From positions 42,545 through 106,544 of the forward strand of contig OMWI01000014.1 in the NCBI GenBank assembly GCA_900314715.1: DNA of 64,000 bases. The letters run 5' to 3'. Position numbers and translations under genes: made by a program. Below, in pieces: positions 54,401 to 63,458 of the stretch. Position 1 is the stretch's first letter, and each line of letters begins with the position of its first letter. Source of the stretch: an uncultured Prevotellaceae bacterium. Its GTDB lineage: Bacteria; Bacteroidota; Bacteroidia; Bacteroidales; Bacteroidaceae. The notes below the pieces were generated by a model. It was not told the origin of the DNA and made no database searches. It worked only from the letters and a program-made list of their open reading frames with translations.

Positions 54401-54486
54401 CAACAAGTGACAATGCAGGATGGTTCAAGGTGGACTCTTTCCGCATCAACAAGATAAGCGATTCTGTATCAAGTTTGGGGAAATGA
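51409..54486 (+). CDS. GH115 alpha-glucuronidase-type enzyme
   Basis: 1025 residues with a signal peptide ('KRIFSFMIAGMISCGAIAQ'). GH115 features in order: N-terminal domain with 'GTAYGLFELSRQMGVSPYVWW', barrel 'KYRGIFINDEDWGLQPW', 'LRLRANTLWPAMH', 'GSSHCEQMLRDNEWEW', 'MRGVHDWG' and 'LCWVDDNHGYIRQLP'. A C-terminal beta domain (about 820-1020) is the same as in the preceding protein, sharing 'WFKVD' and 'NVQYYGYESDYTNLLTPGE'. No T9SS tail is visible. GH115 enzymes remove 4-O-methyl-glucuronic acid from glucuronoxylan. It starts 18 bases after the preceding stop and is co-transcribed. Confidence 0.9.
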   Translation: MRKRIFSFMIAGMISCGAIAQIEVSSVKESTSFTIADETTQATIVYDEADAPVVATVANCLAEDVALVTGKRLAVVGGLPTGNKSNLIIAGTIGQSPLIDNLIAKGKVDVSQVSGKWEVYSLQKVDKNLIIIGSTPRGTAYGLFELSRQMGVSPYVWWADVIPTKKKALYVNGNKMVSKEPSVKYRGIFINDEDWGLQPWAAKGLDKQYNNIGPNTYARVMELLLRLRANTLWPAMHLCSEAFWANKDNLPVARKYDIMLGSSHCEQMLRDNEWEWRHAPWNGTNEDWNYVTNTKKIQDYWEERVKESVGYDGMYTLGMRGVHDWGISGYPSTEDKVRGLTDIINFQRNLLSKYFDDVTKVPQLFIPYKEVLDAYNAGLKVPEDVTLCWVDDNHGYIRQLPKPAEQARSGGNGVYYHVSYWGTPEDYLWIASHSPSLMSYELSRAYDQGIRTLWIINVGDIKPAEMELEFCMDLAWDIDRWAPAKAIDYSHEWAARTFGETFADDIADIKKEYYRLAAGGKPEHVFLVNYSYDEKDQRMKDYAAIVAKVDALKSSIPADKQDAFFQLIEYPVKGAYYMNVKTLRASQSLELAKLGHRDLALEYAAEARKAYRMIEQMTQTYNHDIAGGKWNGIMNFKPRDRVQFNMPETASLTGIRNGEIPMTKDFVAVIPATDFQKSSGNMTQLDGLGIGKSSITVWPLDMKAYTSTAQAPYAEYQVPVKVGKNHIEVRCLPTFPINATYDLRVAVAIDGKTPVISSLKTVAMEGKWNTTVIQGYNETSVDYESAEEKTVTVRVSFMDPGLVVSEIRNTVKNEDDLSLTKKLIENYDFEYNHNGQLNTAGQIGRGIPSGWLSKGELKLGTNGQQSYGVNQDATNFHGNNVCWINSMPMPNEFWLYQSIPASKIEAGTYRISCMLWVEADKKTNCRLFANNNVQYYGYESDYTNLLTPGENATYAGYGGGYTSSFVLREMDVYVTIGDGEDLNFGIKTSNMRNNGVRSTSDNAGWFKVDSFRINKISDSVSSLGK

Positions 54487-54490
54487 TAAA

Positions 54491-55516
54491 TTAGCGGGAA
54501 ATCTTTAATTTTCCATCTTCATCCCACTTGACAGGTTTCATATAAGTGTCTCGAACAATATTGCCATGTTCGAGGCGTTTTTTTTCATAGACCATCATGG
54601 TCTGTTTCTTATCGACAGAAGGAACAAGATAAACATCAGTTATGGAAACATAACTAATCGTATCTGGTTCGAGCATGGGCTCAGGATGTTTCGTCCATAC
54701 ATTTATATCAAGAAGATCGGCTGTGGCAGGAGCAGAAAGCATTCCCATAGTTGTATATTCCGTCCAAATACCACTGGCAGAATAGAGAACGATGACACGC
54801 TGACCATCAGGTGATACAAATGCTTCAGGATTTTCGTTCACATAGATTGGATAGGCAGAACGGGTACCATCAGGGTTTATCCATTGTCGTTCCCATTCGT
54901 ATTCTGGTTTAGAAATCATAACACGCTCGGAACTAAGTGTCCAAGGATTCTCCATACGTGCTATGTAGATGCATTGCGTTTCGGTTTCGTGCCGACGTTC
55001 AGGCCATCCACTCCAAAGTAGATAGAGTTCGCCAGAAGGAAGCTGCAGAAGATTAGGATGTATACCGTAATTCCACTCTGCGTGGGTCTCTATAACACCT
55101 TTCATGACAAAATTGCCAGTCATGGGATCTTTGTCTTGACATTCCATGACAAAAAGATGGTGATTATCGGTATTACCATCGTCACCTTCGAAGTAAAGAT
55201 ACCATTTATTATTTACGTAATGGATTTCGGGTGACCAGAAATGAGTCATTGAATCACGTTGGGAACTCCACACGGTTCTACGGGCAGCCTCTGTTAAGTT
55301 TTCCAGTTGATCGGTGCATAAGAGTTCTACTGAATCTCCACCTAAACTTTGGAAGGTGAAATAGTACTTCCCTTGACAAAAGATTCCTTGAGGATAGCCT
55401 ACACGTTCGAGGAGCAATTTCTCATGTTCATTATCTATGCCTGCGCCACCATGATTGCAGGAAAACAACATGGCACAGAGGGTGCAAAGTATGAAAAGTG
55501 TATGTAATGATTTCAT
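54491..55516 (-). CDS. GH43-like lipoprotein lacking the usual N-terminal Asp
   Basis: 341 residues with lipobox 'AMLFSCN'. A five-bladed propeller of GH43 type: 'MTHFWSPEIHYVNNKWYLYF' (transition-state Asp region of the family is here a Glu/Ser-rich loop), 'GIHPNLLQLPSGELYLLWSG' and 'NPEAFVSPDGQRVIVLYSAS' with the acid Glu. The first blade, normally 'DP' (base Asp), reads 'RVGYPQGIFCQGKYYFTF', so the base is absent or the alignment is shifted. It may be inactive, bind sugar only, or belong to a divergent subfamily. It is divergent from the GH/DUF4965 gene and ends five bases after the GH115 stop on the opposite strand. Confidence 0.8.
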   Translation of the reverse strand: MKSLHTLFILCTLCAMLFSCNHGGAGIDNEHEKLLLERVGYPQGIFCQGKYYFTFQSLGGDSVELLCTDQLENLTEAARRTVWSSQRDSMTHFWSPEIHYVNNKWYLYFEGDDGNTDNHHLFVMECQDKDPMTGNFVMKGVIETHAEWNYGIHPNLLQLPSGELYLLWSGWPERRHETETQCIYIARMENPWTLSSERVMISKPEYEWERQWINPDGTRSAYPIYVNENPEAFVSPDGQRVIVLYSASGIWTEYTTMGMLSAPATADLLDINVWTKHPEPMLEPDTISYVSITDVYLVPSVDKKQTMMVYEKKRLEHGNIVRDTYMKPVKWDEDGKLKISR

Positions 55517-55551
55517 TTCTTTTTTAGCTATTGGTTTTTATTCTGAATATG

Positions 55552-55582
55552 CAAAAATACAAGTATTTTGTCACGTGACAAA
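55552..55582 (-). promoter_or_regulatory. Promoter for the GH43-like lipoprotein gene
   Basis: On the minus strand TTTG (55582-55579), 19 bases, then TATTTTTG (55559-55552), 36 bases before the start codon. Confidence 0.65.
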
Positions 55583-55610
55583 AAATTATCGTCACAAATT
55601 GCAGAGTGAC
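55566..55610. promoter_or_regulatory. Palindromic operator candidate (TGTCACGTGACA) overlapping the -33 box
   Basis: A perfect 18-base palindrome TTTTGTCACGTGACAAAA at 55566-55583 overlaps the -33 box of the GH43-like gene. A second GTCAC...GTGAC pair (55591-55595 and 55606-55610) follows. Inverted GTCAC half-sites are the shape of a dimeric repressor or activator site. Confidence 0.6.
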
Positions 55611-55915
55611 ATATTATTTTAATGATTATACACGCAGCGAATCTTGTTTGAACGGATTTTTTTTCTCTTTGAATATATTTTATCCATCATCTTGCTGTTT
55701 TTTTTGTTACTTTGCAAACAGTAAAAACAAGTAATTCATAGAAAGTTGGTTTAAGTTAGTAATGTTTGAAATAATTAAGGTAAATGGTTGTTAGATGTTT
55801 TTTTGGTAAAAATGATTGTTTTCAGTTTAACACGTATTGAAGCACAGAGTTCATGATAATTAATAAAGGTCTTAAAGATTATAAAAAGTAACATAATAAA
55901 TAAACAACGAACAAT
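55611..55915. other. Intergenic AT-rich leader region, no gene seen
   Basis: About 300 bases with no open reading frame of note. A weak -7-like TTACTTTG lies at 55707-55714, which would give a leader of about 195 bases for the next gene. No structured RNA could be recognised. Confidence 0.5.
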
Positions 55916-58416
55916 ATGAAAAAATTATTAACATTTTGCTTGATGGGAATGATGGCCATGACAGCCTTGGCTCAGTCAGCAGAATTATTCACTCCTTACA
56001 AAGCAACGAAGCTACGCCTGCCCAGTGTGCCGTTGATTGTGAGCGATCCTTATTTTAGTGTATGGTCGCCATACGACCGTCTTACCGATGGAACCACTCG
56101 ACATTGGACCAACGACGAGAAACCTATGGACGGCTTCCTTCGCGTCGATGGCAAGACTTATCGTTGGATGGGTGCCAACCGTGCTTTCCTGGAATCAATC
56201 ATCCCTATGGCAGACGAGCAGGCATGGGAGGGTGACTACACCCGCAAGCAACAACAAGGTCTTGCTTGGACGAAACCAGATTTCAAGGCAGAGGGCTGGC
56301 AAAGAGGGAAAGCTGCCTGGGGCAGTCCCGACTTGAGTTTCGTACGAACCCGCTGGAGCGACCTAAACAGCGATCTCTATGTGCGTCGTACTATCGAATT
56401 GAAGGCCACTGACCTGAAAGAAGACCTCTTTATAGTCTACTCTCACGACGACGTGTTTGAACTTTACATCAACGGTACCAAGGTAGCAGATACTGGCGAG
56501 ACCTGGGTGGAAGGTGTTCGACTTCACTTAGATAGCAAGTTGAAAGCCTTGCTTCATGAAGGACAGAACGTTATTGCAGCTCACTGTCACAACACCACGG
56601 GTGGTGCTTATACTGACTTCGGCCTGTTCAAAAACATCAGTACGAATACTACCTCCATTGAGACAGCTGTACAGAAATCAGTCAGCGTATTGGCAACAAA
56701 CACCTATTATACATTTACATGTGGTCCGGTAGAGTTGGATGTGGTCTTTACGGCACCTATGTTGATTGACGACTACGATTTGCTTTCCTCGCCCATCAAC
56801 TACATCTCCTATCAGGTACGCAGCACCGATGGAAAGGAGCACAATGTTCAAATGATGATTGCCGCCACACCTGAGATGGCACTCAACAAGGCAAACCAGC
56901 CCACTCGCTCCAAATTGTTAGAAAACGTATGGGGCAATCAGCTATCGACCAGTCTATCTTAGCCAAGAAGGGCGACGGCATTTGTATCGACTGGGGTTAC
57001 TTCTACATCCCCGCTATCAACGGTTCCGTATCTTTGGGCAATGCTATCGAAATGAAAGAGTCATTCGTATCAACTGGCAGCACCAGAAGTAAGGCCATAT
57101 ATGAAAGTACGAAAGCCTCGAACATGCCCTTGCTTTGCTACACCCGCGACTTAGGTAAGACGAAACAAGCATCGAGCTTCATGATGATGGGTTACGACGA
57201 GATTGAGGACATCGAATATATGTACAAGCGCTATAAAGGTTACTGGGCACACGGGGGCACAGTCAACATCTTCCAGATGTTCAACCGTATGAATTCTCAG
57301 TATCAGAACATCATGAAGCGTTGCCGTGAGTTTGACAAACGAATCTACGATGATGGTCTAAAGAGCGGTAATGAGCATTATGCCGAGATTCTGTCGGCTG
57401 CCTATCGCCATGTTATCGCTGCCCATAAGCTATTCCAAGATGACGAGGGCAACCTACTCTTCTTCTCAAAGGAGAATAACTCCAATGGTTGTGTGAACAC
57501 CGTTGACCTCACCTACCCCGAGGCTCCGCTTTTCCTCTGCTACAACCCCGAGTTGCAGAAGGCCATGATGACCTCCATCTTTGACTATTCCCGCTCCGGC
57601 AGATGGACGAAACCTTTCGCTGCGCACGACCTTGGTACCTATCCAATCGCCAACGGACAGGTTTATGGTGGTGACATGCCCCTCGAAGAAGCTGGCAACA
57701 TGCTAACGCTTGCCGCCCAACTCTGCAAACTCGACGGCAATACCAACTATGTAGATAAGTACTGGGAAGTCATCACTCAGTGGGCAAACTATTTGTCAGA
57801 TAATGGACAGGATCCTGAGAACCAACTCTGCACCGACGACTTTGCCGGACACTGGGCGCACAATGCCAACCTCTCCATCAAGGCAATCATGGGTGTGGCT
57901 GGCTATGCCGAGATGGCACGCATGAAAGGTCTCAATAACATTGCTGACAAGTACATGGCACGTGCCAAGGAGATGGCTCAGAAATGGGAGGCTGATGCAC
58001 GCGAGGGCGACCACTACCGTCTGGCATTCGACCGCAAGAACACCTGGAGCCAGAAATATAATATGGTGTGGGATAAACTGTGGAAGACAAACGTGTTCCC
58101 CGCAGGAACCATGGAGCGTGACGTACAGTATTATCTGAAGAAGCAGAACAAGTACGGTCTTCCTCTCGACATCCGCAAGGACTACACCAAGAACGATTGG
58201 ATCATGTGGACGGCTGCTATGGCAAAAGACAAGACCACGTTCCTGAAATTCGTAGAACCTGTCTATAAGTTTATGAACGAAACAGAGAGCCGTGTACCTA
58301 CAAGCGACTGGTACGACACGAAGACAGGTCTTATGGTTGGCTTTAAAGCCCGCTCTGTCATCGGTGGATTCTGGATGAAAGTTTTCGACGACAAACTGGC
58401 AAATGGAGACTTTTAG
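55916..58416 (+). pseudogene. DUF4964/DUF5127/DUF4965/DUF1793 (glutaminase A-like) protein, frameshifted at 56931-56934
   Basis: Two frames join to one 833-residue protein. The first (55916-56962) has signal peptide [20 protein letters not shown], '[18 protein letters not shown]' (DUF4964) and the DUF5127 sandwich. The second (from about 56935) continues '[20 protein letters not shown]', then 'CYTRDLGKTKQASSFMMMGYD' and the helical DUF4965/1793 part ('DFAGHWAHNANLSIKAIMG'). The break lies in GGGG at 56931-56934: adding one G restores '[17 protein letters not shown]'. A homopolymer error or real slip mutation is possible. The family is often called glutaminase A-like; in polysaccharide loci its role is unclear. 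Confidence 0.85.
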
Positions 58417-58474
58417 TCTGGAGGCTAAATAGCCTTGAATAACTCAAGAATAGAAATTGAAAAAACATAAGATT

Positions 58475-60232
58475 ATGAAAATAAAGTATAACAGTTTTCT
58501 TATCTGTACATTTTTCATAGGTTGTTGCTTTATCACAACGCTTACTGGGTGCGAATCGACTACGACTGTCGAGGACTACGTAGGCACACCATCATCGGCA
58601 CCCTACGACCCGTCAGCACCCGTCACGGTGAAAAGTTTTACGCCCACGTCGGGCAGTGTAGGCCAACAGGTCTGCATCCAAGGCAGCAACTTTGGAAACG
58701 ATTCGTCAATCGTCAACGTAACCATTGGCGGCAAGAACGCCACTGTAGTCTCTGTAAAAAGTAACGCTATCTATTGTTACCTCCCCGGTGCAGCTTACGA
58801 CCATATTGAGGGCAGCCACCTCTTTGCCACGGTTCAGGTGAGCGTGGGTGGCAAGGGCCAGAAGGAGCAGACAGGCAAGGCACAAGACATGTTTGAGTAT
58901 GAGCGCAAAATGGTGGTAGGCCGTCTTTGCGGCAAGACCTACGAGCGTGAAGAGGATGCTGTCTGGATTGATGGTTCCTTCACCGAGTGCAGCGGCTTCA
59001 AAAACGACGGTGTGATGCAGTTCTCACCCTACAACCACGATCAACTATTCGTGGTCTATGATCAGGAGCCACACTTTGGCACCGTAGCCCATGGCATACA
59101 ACTCATCGACCTGAAAGAGAAGACGGTGGAGACAATCCTGCCGCTGAGCAAGTTTTCGAACCAACGTCTGCGCACCATCGACTTTGCCGTGGATCCCTTC
59201 ATGTACAACGAGGATGGCACTTACGCCTATACAGTCGATGAGTCAACTGGTCAGAAGAACGGTTATAGCAACGATGCTTGGTTGGCTTCCGCCACGCCCG
59301 ACCAAAAGAAGTGGCGCGAACACCTCATCATCTCTGCCGATAATGACAACACATTGTACCGCGCCAACTCTGTTTATATCGTCGACCGCGACCCTGATGG
59401 CAACTTCAGCCGCAACTCCATTGTGCGTCAGTTAGCCAACTATCGTCAGTGCAATGGTGCTTCACTGCATCCCAACGGCGAGCTCTATTTCACCAGTTTC
59501 ACACAAGGTGAGGTACTTCGCTTAGACATGAACAAATACTGGGCAGCCATACTTCCCGACACACTGGGAGGATTGGGTACCTCTTGGTCACCATACGTGA
59601 ATGACAACCTGACCGACATCAACTCTGGAACCAGTTCGGGAACGGGAGCTTTCGAGAAACTCTTCACCGTACAGGATACGAATTGGGAGTTCCAGATAGA
59701 TATTCATCCGAGCGGCAAGTATGCCTACATCGTGGTTATCAACCGCAACTATATTCTTCGTACGGACTATAACGAACAGACCCATCGCTTCTCTGCTCCC
59801 TACCGTATTGCAGGCGATATGAGCCATGAGGGTTTCACCGACGGTGTGGGACTGTCGGCCTTGCTGCGTCGTCCCTATCAGGGTACTTTCGTGAAGAACG
59901 AGCAGTATGAGGCAGAGGGACGCGATGATGTGTACGACTTCTATTTCTGTGACAGCCGTAATGATGCCATTCGTCTGCTCACACCCGAAGGCATTGTGAA
60001 GACTTACGCCGGCGGTAGTGCCAACACCCATTCCGACGGTTACACCTACGGCAACGAGAACGGTGAGTTGCGTGACTTTGCTCGCTTCCACCGACCCACG
60101 GGTCTGGTAAACGACGTACACCGCGATGCTATCACGGGTGAGAACACCTTAATATTCTATATTCTGGACACCAGTAACTTTGCTATACGTACCATCACTA
60201 TGGAAGAAAATACAGAAGCCAAGGAGGAATAA
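58475..60232 (+). CDS. Lipoprotein with TIG (IPT) and NHL-like repeat domains
   Basis: 585 residues from ATG 58475, chosen over 58457. Signal peptide and lipobox end in 'TTLTGCE'. Residues about 50-145 form a TIG domain ('SFTPTSGSVGQQVCIQGSNFG'). The rest is an NHL-type beta-propeller with repeated YWTD-like strands ('NGASLHPNGELYFTSF', 'WEFQIDIHPSGKYAYIVVIN', 'YDFYFCDSRNDAIRLLTPEG'). In many SusC/SusD loci this class is a surface glycan-binding or accessory lipoprotein. It is four bases upstream of the susC start, whose strong ribosome site AAGGAGG lies within its last codons. Confidence 0.85.
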   Translation: MKIKYNSFLICTFFIGCCFITTLTGCESTTTVEDYVGTPSSAPYDPSAPVTVKSFTPTSGSVGQQVCIQGSNFGNDSSIVNVTIGGKNATVVSVKSNAIYCYLPGAAYDHIEGSHLFATVQVSVGGKGQKEQTGKAQDMFEYERKMVVGRLCGKTYEREEDAVWIDGSFTECSGFKNDGVMQFSPYNHDQLFVVYDQEPHFGTVAHGIQLIDLKEKTVETILPLSKFSNQRLRTIDFAVDPFMYNEDGTYAYTVDESTGQKNGYSNDAWLASATPDQKKWREHLIISADNDNTLYRANSVYIVDRDPDGNFSRNSIVRQLANYRQCNGASLHPNGELYFTSFTQGEVLRLDMNKYWAAILPDTLGGLGTSWSPYVNDNLTDINSGTSSGTGAFEKLFTVQDTNWEFQIDIHPSGKYAYIVVINRNYILRTDYNEQTHRFSAPYRIAGDMSHEGFTDGVGLSALLRRPYQGTFVKNEQYEAEGRDDVYDFYFCDSRNDAIRLLTPEGIVKTYAGGSANTHSDGYTYGNENGELRDFARFHRPTGLVNDVHRDAITGENTLIFYILDTSNFAIRTITMEENTEAKEE

Positions 60233-60236
60233 GCTT

Positions 60237-63200
60237 ATGAAGAAATATGCATTAATAATAGTGTTGGCACTTTGCTCATCGTTGCAGGTGATGGCACAGA
60301 GTGAACTAACAGTCACCGGTCATGTGACCGATACCAATGGCGAAGACATTATCGGTGCCAGTGTCATTGTGAAGGATGCTAAAGGCCTTGGAACCATTAC
60401 TGACTTCAATGGCAATTACAGCATCAAGGTGCAGGAATACCGTACGTTGGTATTTTCCTACATTGGTTGTGTTTCACAGGAAGTTCTTGTCAAAGGCGAC
60501 AAGACCACTATCGATATCGTCCTGAAAGAAGATGAGCAAAATGCCATCGATGAGGTTGTGGTCACTGGTATGGGTACACAGAAGAAGCTCACAGTGACGG
60601 GTGCCGTGTCGAATGTAAAAATGGATGACTTGAAACATTATAGCACCTCGAACCTAACCAATACTTTGGCTGGTAACGTGCCTGGAATCATGGCTTTCCA
60701 ACGTTCAGGACAACCAGGCAAGAATACCAGTGAGTTCTGGATTCGCGGTATCTCTACCTTTGGTGCCAGCAGTAAGGCTTACATCTTGGTAGATGGCTTC
60801 GAACGCGACAATATCGACGACCTGAACATTGAGGACATTGAGAACTTCTCTGTCTTGAAGGATGCATCAGCCACGGCCATCTACGGTTCGAAGGGTGCTA
60901 ATGGTGTTATTCTGATTACCACCAAGCACGGCAAGGCAGGCAAGGTGCAGATAAACGGTAAGGTTGAGACTTCCTACAATACGCGAACCATCACTCCTGA
61001 GTTCGTTGACGGATTCCAATATGCCAACTACCTCAACGAAGCCCGCGTCACCCGTAACCTCGGCGTACTTTATCAGCCAGTAGAACTGGAGATTATACGT
61101 GAAGGTCTTGACCCTGACCTTTATCCTAACGTGGACTGGCGAGACCTGTTACTGAAGGACGGTGCCATGAGCTATCGTGCTAATGTGAACTTGAGCGGTG
61201 GTGGTGAGACTGCACGTTACTATGTCTCCATGGCTTATACTGAGGACGAGGGTATGTACAAGACCGACAAGACGCTGCGCGATAAATACGACACCAATGC
61301 CAACTACAAACGGTGGAACTACCGTATGAACGTCGATATCGACGTGACGAAGACGACAATACTGAAACTCGGTATCGGCGGCAATCTGAACAAGCGCAAC
61401 TCACCGGGTATCGGCGATGACAAGGTATGGGGCCAACTATTCGGCTACAACCCATTGTTCACCCCCGTAGTATATAGCAACGGATTCTTTCCCGCCAAAG
61501 GTGAATACAACACCGAGGAGCGAGACGGCATCACCTATTACACACTCAACGAGAACTACATCAACCCTTGGGTATCGAGTACGCAGACAGGCTACAACAA
61601 TGAGTGGCAGAACGAGATACAGACCAATGTGACATTGGAGCAAGACTTGGGCTTCATCACGAAGGGCTTGACGTTTACTGGTCGATTCGGCTTCGATACC
61701 CACAATGAAAACGCAATCCAACATCATCGTCTGCCAGCCCTCTACAGTGCCCGCTCACGTAACACGGAGACAGGCTTGCTGGATTTCCAGATGGTGCAGA
61801 GTGCGCAGGATATGACTCAGAGTACCAGCAATAGCGGTTGGCGTCGAGAATTCCTCGACCTGTTACTGCACTGGGACCGATCGTTTGCAGCAGCCCATAA
61901 CTTTGGTGCCAACGTGAAGTTCACCGAGAATCAACACATCACCACCCAGAACCTGGGTAACGACATCAAGAACTCCGTTTCGCGTAAGAACAAAGGCTTG
62001 GCAGCGCAGTTCACCTACAATTATAAATACCGCTACTTCCTGGACTACAATTTCGGCTACAACGGTTCAGAGAACTTTGCCGATGGTCATCGCTGGGGTT
62101 TCTTCCCTGCATGGTCGGTAGCTTGGAACGTGGGTGAGGAACCATGGGTGAAGGCGAAAGCACCTTGGATTGATATGTTCAAGATTCGTTTCTCACACGG
62201 TAAGGTAGGTAGTGATGCCACTGGCAACTCACGCTTCCCCTATCTTTATACTATCGTAAGTGGTGAGACACAGGCTGGAAGAGACGTACTTGGCGACCAC
62301 AATACGAACTATAGTTGGGGACAAGACCATACCAACACCTACAACACGGCAATGTACCGTCAGGTAGCATCTGAGAGCGTTACCTGGGAGGTTGCTACCA
62401 AGAATGACATTGGTATAGACCTCGTTCTCTTCAATAACAAGTTCTCACTCACCGTTGACTATTTCGACGAGAAGCGTACCGGCATTTATCAGGAACGCCG
62501 TTTCCTGCCCACCACAGTTGGATTGGAATATTGGGACAGCAATGGTTGGAACTATCCGAAAGCTAATGTGGGTTCGGTTACCTCACGAGGTATCGACGGT
62601 AATTTCCGTTACGAACAGCGTTTAGGCGACGTGAACATCACCGTGCGAGGCAATTTGACCTACTCGAAGAACAAGATTGGTGACTACGACGAGGAGAACA
62701 ACGTATATCCCTACCAGAACCAGCACGGCTACCGTATCAACCAAGTACGCGGCCTCATCGCTCTGGGACTATTCAAGGACTACGACGACATACGCAACTC
62801 GCCCACACAGACCTTCGGTTCTGTTCAGCCTGGCGACATCAAGTATAAGGATGTCAATGGCGACGGCATCATCGACGGAGGCGACGAGTGCGCCATCGGT
62901 GCCACCAGCCGTCCTAACCTCATCTACGGTCTGGGCTTCTCTGTAGCATGGAAGGGCTTTGACTTCAACCTCCATTTCCAGGGAGCTGGCAAGTGTACCT
63001 CGTTGATTTATGGCAAGAACGTATATGCTTTCAGTGAGGGCCAGTGGGGAAACATCTTCAAGGGACTGCTTGAAGACCGCTGGGTAGATCGTGAAACGGC
63101 ACAGCTGTTGGGCATACAGGCCAACGAGAACGTGAATGCTTCTTATCCGCGTTTGAGCTACAATGGCAACAACAACAATCACCGTGCTTCTACCTTCTGG

Positions 63201-63437
63201 TTGCGTGACGGTCACTACCTGCGATTGAAGAACCTCGATATTGGTTACACGCTGCCCAAGAAGTTTGTCAACAAGGCTCATCTCCAAAATGTTCGCTTCT
63301 TTGTTCAGGCTACCAACCTGTTATTCCTCTCAAAGAGCTTCAGTACGTGGGATCCAGAATCACTTCCAGACCAGCCACGTGGCGAAGACTATCCCATTAC
63401 AAAGGCTATAACCTTGGGTATGCAATTGAACCTGTAA
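60237..63437 (+). CDS. SusC/RagA-like TonB-dependent outer-membrane transporter
   Basis: 1066 residues from ATG 60237, supported by the ribosome site AAGGAGG at 60221-60227. Signal peptide ending 'LQVMAQ', a CarboxypepD_reg-like domain ('VTGHVTDTNGEDIIGASVIV'), a plug with 'VVVTGMGTQKKLTVTGAVS', 'VPGIMAFQRSGQPGKN' and 'LVDGFERDNIDDLN', then a 22-strand barrel ending 'KAITLGMQLNL'. SusC proteins move bound oligosaccharides across the outer membrane with TonB energy and pair with SusD. The neighbouring GH51, GH43 and GH115 genes suggest a decorated xylan or arabinan substrate. Confidence 0.95.
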   Translation: MKKYALIIVLALCSSLQVMAQSELTVTGHVTDTNGEDIIGASVIVKDAKGLGTITDFNGNYSIKVQEYRTLVFSYIGCVSQEVLVKGDKTTIDIVLKEDEQNAIDEVVVTGMGTQKKLTVTGAVSNVKMDDLKHYSTSNLTNTLAGNVPGIMAFQRSGQPGKNTSEFWIRGISTFGASSKAYILVDGFERDNIDDLNIEDIENFSVLKDASATAIYGSKGANGVILITTKHGKAGKVQINGKVETSYNTRTITPEFVDGFQYANYLNEARVTRNLGVLYQPVELEIIREGLDPDLYPNVDWRDLLLKDGAMSYRANVNLSGGGETARYYVSMAYTEDEGMYKTDKTLRDKYDTNANYKRWNYRMNVDIDVTKTTILKLGIGGNLNKRNSPGIGDDKVWGQLFGYNPLFTPVVYSNGFFPAKGEYNTEERDGITYYTLNENYINPWVSSTQTGYNNEWQNEIQTNVTLEQDLGFITKGLTFTGRFGFDTHNENAIQHHRLPALYSARSRNTETGLLDFQMVQSAQDMTQSTSNSGWRREFLDLLLHWDRSFAAAHNFGANVKFTENQHITTQNLGNDIKNSVSRKNKGLAAQFTYNYKYRYFLDYNFGYNGSENFADGHRWGFFPAWSVAWNVGEEPWVKAKAPWIDMFKIRFSHGKVGSDATGNSRFPYLYTIVSGETQAGRDVLGDHNTNYSWGQDHTNTYNTAMYRQVASESVTWEVATKNDIGIDLVLFNNKFSLTVDYFDEKRTGIYQERRFLPTTVGLEYWDSNGWNYPKANVGSVTSRGIDGNFRYEQRLGDVNITVRGNLTYSKNKIGDYDEENNVYPYQNQHGYRINQVRGLIALGLFKDYDDIRNSPTQTFGSVQPGDIKYKDVNGDGIIDGGDECAIGATSRPNLIYGLGFSVAWKGFDFNLHFQGAGKCTSLIYGKNVYAFSEGQWGNIFKGLLEDRWVDRETAQLLGIQANENVNASYPRLSYNGNNNNHRASTFWLRDGHYLRLKNLDIGYTLPKKFVNKAHLQNVRFFVQATNLLFLSKSFSTWDPESLPDQPRGEDYPITKAITLGMQLNL

Positions 63438-63458
63438 TTGAAGATTGAAAATTGAAAA

